From Chelatococcus sp. HY11 (GTDB lineage Bacteria; Pseudomonadota; Alphaproteobacteria; Rhizobiales; Beijerinckiaceae): 64,000 nt of DNA. The stretch's first letter is position 1. Each line of letters starts with the position of its first letter. The notes below the pieces were generated by a model. The model saw only the letters and a program-made list of their open reading frames with translations. It was not told where the DNA came from and did not search any database. Location: positions 496,001 to 560,000 of the forward strand of contig NZ_JAHBRX010000001.1 in NCBI RefSeq assembly GCF_018398335.1. The letters run 5' to 3'. Of the stretch, positions 45,712 through 54,225 are shown piece by piece. Both the position numbers and the translations under genes were made by a program.

Positions 45712-46203
45712 TCAGGGGCTGCTTTGAGCCTGGACGACGCCGGCGATCCAGGCCTCGGCGGAAATGCCCGCGCTCTTGGCCTTGGCCCGCACGGCCTCGA
45801 CGACAGTCGGGCGGAGCGGCACGTCGAGAATGATCTGGTCTGCGTCATCCAGCGAATAGACCGTGCGCATGACGCGCGCGGCAAACCGCATGACGCGCGC
45901 GGTCTTCTGCGCATCGGACAAGGCGGTATTCGACGCAACGACCGGACAGTAGCCAGCTACGAGACTATCGATCACCAAGGTCTCGGAAGTGCCTTGCTGG
46001 CGCAGCGCATAGACCGCAGCGTTCAACTGCGCGATGTCGTCGAAGGCGTCACCGGTCGGCAGCAGCTTCTCGACGCTCGCGGCCTGTTGGCCGTCGGCGA
46101 TGGGCTTCCATGGACAGGTGAAGCCGGCTGCGCTGGCGGGCGCGGCTGCGAGTAGAAGAGGAAGAGCGACACTCAACGCCGCGATTGCCAGGGGTTTGCT
46201 CAT
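45712..46203 (-). CDS. secreted hypothetical protein
   Basis: A 163-residue exported protein of unknown function. Residues 1-21 are a signal peptide (MSKPLAIAALSVALPLLLAAAPASA). The mature part has two cysteines, in GFTCPW and VAGYCPVVA, likely disulfide-bonded. Conserved features are absent; the rest is helical (AQKTARVMRFAARVMRTVYSLDDADQIILDVPL). ATG 46203 is chosen over a possible Met four residues earlier. It is on the same strand as the AspT-like exchanger and 39 bases downstream of the DUF1269 gene. Confidence 0.7.
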   Translation of the reverse strand: MSKPLAIAALSVALPLLLAAAPASAAGFTCPWKPIADGQQAASVEKLLPTGDAFDDIAQLNAAVYALRQQGTSETLVIDSLVAGYCPVVASNTALSDAQKTARVMRFAARVMRTVYSLDDADQIILDVPLRPTVVEAVRAKAKSAGISAEAWIAGVVQAQSSP

Positions 46204-46242
46204 CGGGTTTCTCACGCTAGCGACTTTGCTGACAGCTTCGGC

Positions 46243-46764
46243 TCAGGCTGAGGGGGCGGCGGGAGCCGGCGCGCTCAGCGGCTGCGCGGCGAGCGCTTCG
46301 CGCAAGGCCTGTTCCTTGCTGTGGTCGAGCGAGGTCTTGAGCACCGTGCCGCCTGAGCCGCGCAGCTCCTCCAGGACCTTGTCGCCGGTGACTTCCTGCA
46401 CCAGGACGAACAGCGCGGCGCTGCCGGGCTGCAGCGACTCGCTCAATTCCTTCATGAACTTGTCGTTGATGCCGTAGTCGGTCAGAGCGCCACCGAGAGC
46501 GCCCGAGGCGGCGCCGAGGACAACGCCGACAAGCGGCATCAGGAAGACGGCTCCGATGAGCAGTCCCCACAGGCTGCCCGAGGCGGCGCCGGCCGCGGTC
46601 GTATTCATGAGCTGATTAAGCTTGACGTGGCCCTTCTCGTCCTTCGTCGCGATGACGGCGTCGCCAATCTTGATGAGATACTCCTTCTGGAGCTCGAACA
46701 ACCGCTGGCGAATTTCTTCAGCCTTCTGCTCCGAAGGATAGACCACGACGACAAGATCAGACAT
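46243..46764 (-). CDS. DUF1269 membrane-associated protein
   Basis: A 173-residue protein of the DUF1269 family. The N-terminal soluble part (SDLVVVVYPSEQKAEEIRQRLFELQKEYLIKIGDAVI) is followed by a Gly-rich hydrophobic segment (residues about 62-95, GSLWGLLIGAVFLMPLVGVVLGAASGALGGALTDYG) of glycine-zipper type. A second soluble domain with VLVQEVTGDKVLEEL follows, and a low-complexity Ala/Pro tail. The ATG at 46764 follows a GGAG site. Homologues are predicted membrane proteins of unknown role. Confidence 0.82.
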   Translation of the reverse strand: MSDLVVVVYPSEQKAEEIRQRLFELQKEYLIKIGDAVIATKDEKGHVKLNQLMNTTAAGAASGSLWGLLIGAVFLMPLVGVVLGAASGALGGALTDYGINDKFMKELSESLQPGSAALFVLVQEVTGDKVLEELRGSGGTVLKTSLDHSKEQALREALAAQPLSAPAPAAPSA

Positions 46765-47008
46765 TGAAAACTCCACTGCGGTACCCTGATGGCGGGCCAA
46801 GGCAATCTACCGAGTCAGGGTGTCAAATCAACCGGACTATACAGGCGACAGTTGAAAGAAGGCGGTGACGGGGTGTCGCCCCCTCGTTACCGGGTTATCA
46901 CCGTGGGCTTCTCTCCGTCTTTTACACAATTCCAGGCGCTGAACCGCTGCAAGCTTCCACTGGAATCGCTTTAGAGCTTTCATTCTCTCAACAAGGAATT
47001 GTCCGGCA

Positions 47009-47527
47009 ATGAGCGACACAGTCACTGTTCACGAGAACGGCCAGCCGATCAGCTTCACCTTCGCGGAGATCTTGAAGTATCATGGCTTCGGCTATCCGGG
47101 CGGGGTCGCCCATGCGTTCAAGGTCATGCAGCGCGCCTTCCCCCTCCTTGATGGCGGAAATCCTCCCGAGCGGCGTGAACTCTCGATGGATACCGCATTT
47201 CCCGGCCCGGGCGGGCGCGATGCCTTCGAGATGGTGACGCGCATGGTCACGGCGGGACGCTATAACGTTGACCTCGCGCTCGCCAGCGACGATGTGCTTT
47301 CGAGCCCGAAAGGCCGTTATCTCTTCCGTTTTCACTATCGCGGCACGACGGTCGATCTCACCCTCCGGCCGGGGCTGGTACATGACGAGTTCATCACGCT
47401 CGCCGCTAAGGAGAACAGGACCGCCGCGGAGGAAGAGCGGCTGGTTTGGCTCAAGAACGACATGGCGCAAAGGCTACTGAGCCTGCCCGCCGACCAGGTC
47501 TACGACGCAAAGCGCGTCGGGGGCTGA
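47009..47527 (+). CDS. uncharacterised protein with an FmdE-like start
   Basis: A 172-residue cytoplasmic-looking protein. Residues 16-45, ILKYHGFGYPGGVAHAFKVMQRAF, recall the metal/cysteine block of FmdE-type proteins (HGHxCPG...G), but the cysteine is replaced by Tyr. No other family is evident. The middle reads RYLFRFHYRGTTVDLTLRPGLVHDEFITL, suggesting a beta-rich core, and the C-terminal part is helical (EEERLVWLKNDMAQRLLSLPADQVYDAKRV). It has no signal peptide. It is convergent with metE. Confidence 0.6.
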   Translation: MSDTVTVHENGQPISFTFAEILKYHGFGYPGGVAHAFKVMQRAFPLLDGGNPPERRELSMDTAFPGPGGRDAFEMVTRMVTAGRYNVDLALASDDVLSSPKGRYLFRFHYRGTTVDLTLRPGLVHDEFITLAAKENRTAAEEERLVWLKNDMAQRLLSLPADQVYDAKRVGG

Positions 47528-47646
47528 GCGCGCCATGTCCCCGTACCGTGATGTCTGGTCGCGGCACGGGGCCTCTGCTATTGAGTGCGCGGCCACGAAC
47601 CACACTGGGGCGCGGCATCCGCGCCGCGCCGGGCGATCCTGCAGTG

Positions 47647-50016
47647 TCAGTGGCGCAAGGCGCGCAGGTCCCGCGCCGCCCGGACCATGTTGATCAACGC
47701 CGGCCTGACCTCTTCCCATTTGCGCGTCTTCAGCCCGCAGTCCGGGTTGACCCAGAGCTGCTCGTCGTTCAGCCGTTGGCGCGCGAGTCGCAGCAGCTCC
47801 GACATCTCTTCGACATCGGGCACGCGCGGCGAGTGGATGTCATAGACGCCGGGGCCGATCTCGTTCGGATATTTGTAGCTGCGGAAGGCTTCCAGCAGCT
47901 CCATTTTCGACCGCGAGGTCTCGATCGAGATGACGTCGGCATCCATCGCCGCGATGGCGTCGATGATCTGGTTGAATTCCGAGTAGCACATATGCGTGTG
48001 GATCTGGGTGTCGTCGCCGACGCCCGACGAGCAGAGGCGGAAGCTTTCGACGGCCCAGTCGAGATAGCGCTTCCAATCCCCCCGGCGCAGCGGCAAGCCT
48101 TCGCGCAGAGCCGCCTCGTCGATCTGGATCATGGCGGCGCCCGCCCGCTCCAGATCGAGCACTTCATCACGAATGGCGAGGGCGATCTGTCTGGCAGCGT
48201 CGCTGCGCGGGATGTCGTCGCGCACGAAAGACCAGTTGAGGATCGTTACCGGCCCGGTCAGCATGGCCTTCATCGGCTTCTTGGTCAGTGACTGGGCATA
48301 GCGCCACCACTCCACGGTCATCGGCTCGGGGCGCGAGACGTCGCCATAGAGGATCGGCGGGCGCACGCAACGCGAGCCGTAACTCTGAACCCAGCCATGA
48401 CGCGTGAAGGCGAAGCCCGCGAGCTGCTCGCCGAAATACTGGACCATGTCATTGCGCTCGAATTCGCCGTGAACAAGCACGTCGAGACCGATCTCCTCCT
48501 GCCAGCGCACGGCGCGCGCCGTTTCCTCGCGCAGGAAGGCTTCATAGTCGGCTGCGTCGAGCTGCCCCTTGTCATGGGCGGCGCGTGCCTTGCGGACCTC
48601 CGGGGTTTGCGGGAAGGAGCCGATGGTCGTGGTGGGGAAGGCCGGGAGGTTGAAGCGCTCGCGCTGTAGTCTCGCCCGGCTCGCGAAGGCATTCTTGCGG
48701 CGCGCGAAGGCCTCCGTCACGGCCGCCAGGCGCGCGGCGACGATCGCGTCGTTGACCTTTGGAGAAGCCTTGCGGGCTCTCGCCGTCGCTGTCGAGGCGG
48801 CGAGAGCCTCCTTGACGCTCTCGCGTCCGTCCGCGAGCGCGCGGCCGAGCGTGGCCAGCTCACCCATTTTCTGCACGGCGAAGGAGAGCCAGCCCCTCAC
48901 TTCGGGATCGAGGTTCGTTTCCAGTTCGAGGTCGAGCGGGCTGTGCAGCAGCGAGCAGGATGGCGCGATCTGGACATGGTCGGTCCCGCGCTTCGCGGCG
49001 ACGGGCGCCACCCGGGCCAGGACTTTCTCCAGATCCGTGCGCCAGATGTTGCGGCCATCGACGACACCTAGTGACAGGACAAGGCCACGCGGCGCCTTGG
49101 CGAGAACTGCATCGAGCTGCTCCGGCGCACGCACCAGATCGACATGCAAGCCCGCGACGTGCAGCGAGAGCGCGGTGTCCAGGTTATCGCCGATGCTGCC
49201 GAAATAGGTGGCGAGCATGATTTTCAGATCCGGCAAGGCATGGGCGAACAGCGCGTAGGCGCGACGCAGCGCCTCGCGCGCGGGTTTGTCGAGATCGAGC
49301 ACGAGGCAGGGCTCATCGATCTGGACCCATGTCGCGCCATTGGCGGCAAGCCGGCGCAGGACATCGACATAGACCGGCAGCAGGTCACCCAGAAGCGTCA
49401 GCGGGTCGAAGGACGGATCCTTTGCCTTGCCGAGACGCAGGAAGGTGACGGGGCCGAGCAGGACCGGACGGGTCTCGAAACCGAGGGATTTTGCCTCGCG
49501 GTACTCCTCGACCGGCTTGAGGGAGGCGAGCGCAAAGCGCTGCCCGGCCTCGAATTCCGGCACCATGTAGTGATAGTTGGTGTCGAACCACTTCGTCATT
49601 TCCTGGGCCGGGACGCCATGGGAAGCCGGGACACCATGAGGCGCGCCATGATCGTGGTGGCCATGGCCGCAGGCGTGAGGTTGCGCGTCCCCCTGCGAGC
49701 CGCGCGCCATCGCGAAATAGGTCGCGAGCGACACCGGGCCGCCCGTCCAGCCATAAGCGGCGGGGATGGCGCCGACCATCACGCTGGTGTCGAGCACCTG
49801 ATCGTAGAAAGAAAAGTCATTGGATGGGATGGTCGTGATCCCCTGGGATTTCTGGCGCGCCCAGTTGGCCGCGCGCAGGGCGGAGGCGGCTTCCAGCAAT
49901 GCCTTCTCGTCGGACTTGCCGGACCAGAAACTCTCAAGCGCGATCTTGAGTTCGCGGCGCGGACCGATGCGCGGCGTGCCGAGCGTCGCGATGCCAATGG
50001 ATGATGATCGATACAT
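47647..50016 (-). CDS. metE: cobalamin-independent methionine synthase
   Basis: Transfers a methyl group from methyl-tetrahydropteroyltriglutamate to homocysteine to make methionine. 789 residues: N-terminal folate domain (1-380) and C-terminal catalytic domain. The catalytic Zn ligands are present: His and Cys in THMCYSEFN, Glu in SIETSRS and Cys in NPDCGLKTR, plus LNWSFVRDDIPR. An unusual His-rich insert sits at residues 111-135, with seven His and one Cys, between FAMARG and EMTKWF. The start MYRSS at 50016 is chosen; upstream in-frame Met would invade the riboswitch. A cobalamin riboswitch precedes it. Confidence 0.97.
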   Translation of the reverse strand: MYRSSSIGIATLGTPRIGPRRELKIALESFWSGKSDEKALLEAASALRAANWARQKSQGITTIPSNDFSFYDQVLDTSVMVGAIPAAYGWTGGPVSLATYFAMARGSQGDAQPHACGHGHHDHGAPHGVPASHGVPAQEMTKWFDTNYHYMVPEFEAGQRFALASLKPVEEYREAKSLGFETRPVLLGPVTFLRLGKAKDPSFDPLTLLGDLLPVYVDVLRRLAANGATWVQIDEPCLVLDLDKPAREALRRAYALFAHALPDLKIMLATYFGSIGDNLDTALSLHVAGLHVDLVRAPEQLDAVLAKAPRGLVLSLGVVDGRNIWRTDLEKVLARVAPVAAKRGTDHVQIAPSCSLLHSPLDLELETNLDPEVRGWLSFAVQKMGELATLGRALADGRESVKEALAASTATARARKASPKVNDAIVAARLAAVTEAFARRKNAFASRARLQRERFNLPAFPTTTIGSFPQTPEVRKARAAHDKGQLDAADYEAFLREETARAVRWQEEIGLDVLVHGEFERNDMVQYFGEQLAGFAFTRHGWVQSYGSRCVRPPILYGDVSRPEPMTVEWWRYAQSLTKKPMKAMLTGPVTILNWSFVRDDIPRSDAARQIALAIRDEVLDLERAGAAMIQIDEAALREGLPLRRGDWKRYLDWAVESFRLCSSGVGDDTQIHTHMCYSEFNQIIDAIAAMDADVISIETSRSKMELLEAFRSYKYPNEIGPGVYDIHSPRVPDVEEMSELLRLARQRLNDEQLWVNPDCGLKTRKWEEVRPALINMVRAARDLRALRH

Positions 50017-50139
50017 AGGCTTAACCCCAAAATTGGGGGCAAAGGCCAGAGCGGACGCGGGACGATCACCGGCCGAACAGAGATCCGGGCGAGCCGTCGA
50101 GCGCACCACCGGGACACCCCGCCCGTGGACGTTGTTCGC

Positions 50140-50330
50140 CACGGCAGGTCTCCTGGCTCGCAGGTCGTCGCCTCCACCCGTCTTCCCAAGGCTATCGCCT
50201 CAGTGACATCGTGGGCATCGGCTCGCCGCTTACAGTTGCGGGGGCAGCGCCGGCATTTCACCGGCTTCCCTCTTAGCCCCGACGCGCCGCAGGCGGCATG
50301 TCGGGGAACCATGGCATGCGCATCTTGAGC
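50140..50330 (-). promoter_or_regulatory. cobalamin (B12) riboswitch upstream of metE
   Basis: The minus-strand leader of metE contains the cobalamin riboswitch core. The diagnostic B12 box reads GCCGGTGAAATGCCGGCGC and is followed by TGCCCCCGCAACTGTAAGCGG, with GATGTCACTGAG and a conserved GACCTGCGAGCCAGGAGACC near the 3' end. When adenosylcobalamin or a related cobalamin binds, the RNA normally lowers expression of the downstream gene. This fits metE, which is not needed when the B12-dependent MetH works. The metE start is about 125 bases beyond the end of the core. Limits are approximate. Confidence 0.93.
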
Positions 50331-50666
50331 TGCGTCGGCGGGCAAGTCAATGTCATATAAAGAGTTGTTTATATCTTTACATCGATGCTGTGAGGTAGAC
50401 GCCCGCGATAGGGGCCTCTGTCGGTTTCATACGCTTTCGATCCCGTTGCGGCGATGACACGCCCGGCGGCCGATCGCGGATTTTTGGCTCGGCGCTGGAA
50501 AACGCTGCGTGAGCTCCCGAATCATCCGAGCCGTCTGGAGACAGGCGCGCCCGTCCCGCTTCCGAGATGCGAGGCGACTTTCCAGGCCACCGGTCCCGCA
50601 AGAGGGGTTCCTACGCTGTTATCTTAACAGATCGCGGGCAACTTGGCCGGTGTTCGGCGGGGAATG
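50331..50666. other. intergenic region between metE leader and tRNA-Thr
   Basis: No supported gene. A TATA-rich patch at about 50353-50380 lies upstream of the riboswitch and probably contains the metE promoter on the minus strand. Confidence 0.35.
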
Positions 50667-50741
50667 TGGTGCCGGCGGAGAGGATCGAACTCCCGACCTT
50701 CGGTTTACAAAACCGCTGCACTACCGCTGTGCTACGCCGGC
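50667..50741 (-). tRNA. tRNA-Thr (TGT)
   Basis: 75 nucleotides on the minus strand including the encoded CCA. The acceptor pairs GCCGGCG with CGCCGGC; the anticodon loop TTTGTAA gives TGT for threonine; the T arm contains GTTCGATC. Confidence 0.95.
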
Positions 50742-51199
50742 CCTTGCGGCACCGATGAGGTGCCTATTCACTACTCGTCCAGATCAGGCGCTCGTGAAGC
50801 GCATGATTCAGAGTCGCTTTCCGCCGCCTGATCACAAACCAAATCTCTCAACCAGCTTAATTCAACCGGTGGCGTGGTGCGCGTGGGTGTCTCGGCTACC
50901 AGTCTTTGCGGGAATCCGCAAGGGGCGTTGGCGACAGGAGCGGTGATTGGGCCCAAGGTGTATCTCTTGCGATGGCGCGGCTGTCTTCAAGACCCAATTG
51001 TTTCGGGGCGATCATGATTGGGGGGTTATCGCCAGTCCCGATGCGGGCGGTGCGAGCAAAAGATTTTCACGCCTTGTCAAGGCCGTGCTTGCGGCCACGT
51101 TAGGCCACAATGGGCGATCATTTTTTTCGAGGATGGAAATGAGGCGGGCCTGCTTTCAAAGGAAATCGCAGGCTCGTCAATGGTATCGAGGAAGTGATC
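50742..51199. other. intergenic region upstream of the secreted-protein pair
   Basis: 458 bases with no convincing gene. A stem may form around 51152-51178, with GGGCCTGC and GCAGGCTC arms, about 25 bases before the following gene's start. Confidence 0.3.
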
Positions 51200-51556
51200 A
51201 TGATCCGTTCCGTTTCGTTCAACGGCCTTTCCAAGAAAACGGTCGCGGCTGGCCTTGCCGGCTTGACGCTTCTCGGAGGGCTTGTGGCCGGCGCGGGGGA
51301 AGCGTCGGCGGGTTGGTATGGCCGGCATGGCTATTATCGGTATCACGGCGGTAACGGCGGGGCGGTGGCCGCTGGTATCGTCGGAGGCCTGGCGCTTGGC
51401 GCGCTTGCCGCTGGAGCGGCGCGTGCTTCCGCTCCTCCGCCGCCCGCGTGGGCCTATGATGGTTATGATGATGGTCCCGCTTGCTATGTCGCGCCCCGTC
51501 GTGTCTGGGTCGAAGGCTGGGGGTGGAGCGTGCGCCGCGTCACCGTCTGCGATTGA
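51200..51556 (+). CDS. secreted Gly/Ala-rich protein with C-terminal cysteine motif, copy 1
   Basis: 118 residues. The signal peptide is residues 1-36 (TVAAGLAGLTLLGGLVAGAGEASA), followed by a short Tyr/Gly/His stretch (WYGRHGYYRYHGGNGG) and a hydrophobic Gly/Ala segment (AVAAGIVGGLALGALAAGAA). The C-terminal block is CYVAPRRVWVEGWGW, then RRVTVCD, whose two cysteines may pair. The downstream neighbour has the same C-terminal block. ATG 51200 lies about 7 bases after CGAGGAAG. Function unknown; similar small exported proteins are common in Hyphomicrobiales. Confidence 0.78.
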   Translation: MIRSVSFNGLSKKTVAAGLAGLTLLGGLVAGAGEASAGWYGRHGYYRYHGGNGGAVAAGIVGGLALGALAAGAARASAPPPPAWAYDGYDDGPACYVAPRRVWVEGWGWSVRRVTVCD

Positions 51557-51578
51557 GCAGCGAACCGCGTCTATGAAG

Positions 51579-51607
51579 AGGCCCCGCCCGTGCGGGGCCT
51601 TTCTTGT
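51579..51607 (+). terminator. rho-independent terminator
   Basis: AGGCCCCGC (51579-51587) and GCGGGGCCT (51592-51600) form a perfect 9-bp stem with a 4-base loop, followed by TTCTTGTT. It ends the first secreted-protein gene. Confidence 0.88.
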
Positions 51608-51763
51608 TGATGGGTAAGGTTCCTGATCTCGGCCGCTGACAACGGCCTGTGGAACGGGGCGGGGGCTGCCCGCGTTTACCGATAAAGAAGGTCCAGGCGG
51701 ACAGTTCGCTTTGGCAAACAGTTAGCCTTGATCGTTGGGCGTGGCTTGAGCGGGAGAACGTTC

Positions 51764-52285
51764 ATGCGGAATTTCAAGCCTATCAAGACACTTCTGTGCG
51801 GTGCGGGCGCAATGGTCGCGGCGGGGTTCATGGTCGCGAGCGTGCCAACCCCCGCCGAGGCGCAATGGAGAGGTGGCGGTGGCGCTCATTGGGGCGGCCG
51901 GCCCGGATGGGGAGGTGGCGGGCCGCGCTTCGCGCCCGGGGTGAGGCCGGGCTGGGGTGGTGGCGGGTGGAACCGACCGGGCTGGGGGTATCGTCCGGGC
52001 TGGAACGCCGGTTGGCGCCCTGGCTGGAACGGCGGCTGGTATGCCCGTCCCGCATGGCGAGGCGGCTGGTATGGCGGCCCGGCCTACGGCTATGGTCCCT
52101 ACTACGGCTATGGCTACGGATATGACGGCTGGGGGGCGGGGGCTGCCCTTGCGACGGGCGCCATTCTCGGAGCCGGCATCGCAGCGGCGGCAAATTCGAG
52201 CCGATCCTACTGCTACCGTGCTCCGCGCCGTGTGATCGTTAATGGCGTCTGGCGGACACGCACCGTCACGGTCTGCCCGCGCTGA
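51764..52285 (+). CDS. secreted Gly/Trp/Tyr-rich protein with C-terminal cysteine motif, copy 2
   Basis: 173 residues. A signal peptide (TLLCGAGAMVAAGFMVASVPTPAEAQ) is followed by a very Gly/Trp/Pro/Arg/Tyr-rich central region (residues about 35-120), with repeated P-G-W-G-G and G-W-Y type units. Then comes a hydrophobic Gly/Ala segment (GAALATGAILGAGIAAAANS) and the block CYRAPRRVIVNGVW, then TRTVTVC. The last part matches copy 1 closely. ATG 51764 was chosen to start at the basic signal peptide. Low-complexity composition suggests a surface or extracellular role. Confidence 0.78.
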   Translation: MRNFKPIKTLLCGAGAMVAAGFMVASVPTPAEAQWRGGGGAHWGGRPGWGGGGPRFAPGVRPGWGGGGWNRPGWGYRPGWNAGWRPGWNGGWYARPAWRGGWYGGPAYGYGPYYGYGYGYDGWGAGAALATGAILGAGIAAAANSSRSYCYRAPRRVIVNGVWRTRTVTVCPR

Positions 52286-52335
52286 TAGGGCTCTCGCACC
52301 GGCGCAGAGCGGAGACGCCCCGCCGGTGCCCGGTT

Positions 52336-52368
52336 CAAAAAAAGACCCCGCCGTGAGGCGGGGCTTTA
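52336..52368. terminator. bidirectional rho-independent terminator
   Basis: CCCCGCC (52346-52352) and GGCGGGG (52357-52363) form a stem with a 4-base loop. An A run on the left and a short T run on the right allow termination of the plus-strand secreted protein gene, and possibly the minus-strand transporter. Confidence 0.82.
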
Positions 52369-52542
52369 GGGTCTCGATAAACGCATCAATTTCCTGGTCT
52401 GACAACGTTGGAGTAAGGACCAAGTTCCGCGACCTTTCACCGAAATTGCAGTTTTTATGTGGTCGCAGGCTCACATTGTCCTGATCGCTCATTTTCCATG
52501 AGGTCAGACCAGCCTATCGGACGTCGGTGCGACGCTTCCCGA

Positions 52543-54225
52543 TTACTTGTCCCCTTCGTAAGTGAAGATGTCGCGATCCTTGGTCTCGGGCATCAGGAGA
52601 AGACCGACCACGAACGTCATGAGCGCGATGATAATCGGATACCACAGACCGGAGTAAATATTGCCGGTGGCGGCAACGATGGCGAAGGCGGTGGGTGGCA
52701 GAAATCCACCGAACCAGCCATTGCCGATGTGATACGGCAATGACATGCCCGAGTAGCGGATACGAGTTGGGAAAAGTTCCACCAGCAAAGCCGCAATGGG
52801 GCCGTACACCATCGTCACGAAAATCACGAGGACGGTGAGTATGAGCGTCATCATGAACATGTTGATCTTGGTGGGATCTGCGGCGGCGGGATAGCCATGG
52901 GAACGGATGGCGTCCGTGGCGGCTTTGGTGAATGCGGCCGTGCGGGCCGCGGCTTCGGCGCCGGCGGTACGGGCGTCGAAGGACTCAATCACCTGGTCGC
53001 CGATGCGGATCTTCGCGATCGTACCAGCCGGAGCCGCCTCATTCGCATAGTTCACGGCATTGCGGGCAAGGAACGACTTGGCGATATCGCAAGACGTCGT
53101 GAAGCTCGACGTGCCCACGGGGTTGAACTGGAACGAGCACTCAGCCGGGTTGGCGATGACCGTCACCGGCGCTTTCTCCTGAGCGGCAATGAGGGTCGGA
53201 TTGCCATATTTGCCAAGCGCTGCGAACAGCGGGAAATACGTGATCGCGGCGATCAGGCAGCCCGCAAGGATGATGGGCTTGCGGCCGATGCGGTCCGACA
53301 GCCAACCGAAGAAGATGAAGAACGGCGTACCGATGAGGAGAGCGAGAGCGATCAGAATATTCGCCGTCGTTCCGTCAATTTTCAAAGTCTGTGTCAGGAA
53401 GAACAGGGCGTAGAACTGGCCTGTATACCAGACGACGGCCTGGCCGGCGGTGCCGCCGAGCAGCGCGATAATTCCGATCTTGGCGTTCTTCCAGGTGCCG
53501 AAAGCCTCCTTGAGGGGAGCCTTCGAGCCCGTGCCTTCTTCCTTCATCTTGACGAAGGCGGGGGATTCCTGGAGCTGCAGGCGGATCCAGATGGACACGC
53601 CGAGGAGGAGGATCGACAGGAGGAAGGGAACGCGCCAGCCCCATTCGTTGAACGCCTCGGTCGACATCGACATGCGCAGGACGAGGATGACGACGAGCGA
53701 GAGGAACAGGCCGACGGTCGCGGTGGTCTGGATCCACGACGTATAGAAGCCACGGCGTCCCTGGGGGGCGTGCTCCGCCACATAGGTCGCGGCGCCGCCG
53801 TATTCGCCACCGAGCGCCAGTCCTTGCAGCAGACGGCAAGCGACGAAGGCAATCGGCGCGATGATGCCGATGGAGGCGTAGCTGGGCAGCAGGCCGACCA
53901 CGAAGGTCGAGATACCCATGACGGTCATCGTCACGAGGAACGTATACTTTCTGCCTATGAGATCGCCGAGCCGTCCGAAGAACAGGGCACCGAAGGGGCG
54001 CACCGCAAATCCGGCAGCGAACCCAAGCAGTGTAAAAATAAATCCGGCGGTCGGGTTGACGCCGGAAAAGAAGTTCATCGAAATATTGATGGCAAGCGAG
54101 CCTGCCAAGTAAAAATCATACCATTCGAAGACCGTTCCAAGCGAAGACGCAACGATAACTTTGCGCTCTTCGCGGGTCATAGGACGCTTCTGCTCGGATA
54201 TCGCTTCCGCTGCCGCGACGCTCAT
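52543..54225 (-). CDS. MHS-type MFS transporter with extended loop
   Basis: A 560-residue metabolite:H+ symporter-like MFS protein with 12 predicted membrane segments. The MFS loop 2-3 motif is FFGRLGDLIGRKYTF, repeated as GWLSDRIGRKPIILAG. A hydrophilic loop of roughly 115 residues (about 340-453, with Cys363 and Cys379) splits the last pair of segments from the rest and is longer than in ProP or KgtP. The cytoplasmic tail is short. Substrates of the family include dicarboxylates, osmolytes and aromatic acids. No regulatory gene is adjacent. Confidence 0.88.
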   Translation of the reverse strand: MSVAAAEAISEQKRPMTREERKVIVASSLGTVFEWYDFYLAGSLAINISMNFFSGVNPTAGFIFTLLGFAAGFAVRPFGALFFGRLGDLIGRKYTFLVTMTVMGISTFVVGLLPSYASIGIIAPIAFVACRLLQGLALGGEYGGAATYVAEHAPQGRRGFYTSWIQTTATVGLFLSLVVILVLRMSMSTEAFNEWGWRVPFLLSILLLGVSIWIRLQLQESPAFVKMKEEGTGSKAPLKEAFGTWKNAKIGIIALLGGTAGQAVVWYTGQFYALFFLTQTLKIDGTTANILIALALLIGTPFFIFFGWLSDRIGRKPIILAGCLIAAITYFPLFAALGKYGNPTLIAAQEKAPVTVIANPAECSFQFNPVGTSSFTTSCDIAKSFLARNAVNYANEAAPAGTIAKIRIGDQVIESFDARTAGAEAAARTAAFTKAATDAIRSHGYPAAADPTKINMFMMTLILTVLVIFVTMVYGPIAALLVELFPTRIRYSGMSLPYHIGNGWFGGFLPPTAFAIVAATGNIYSGLWYPIIIALMTFVVGLLLMPETKDRDIFTYEGDK

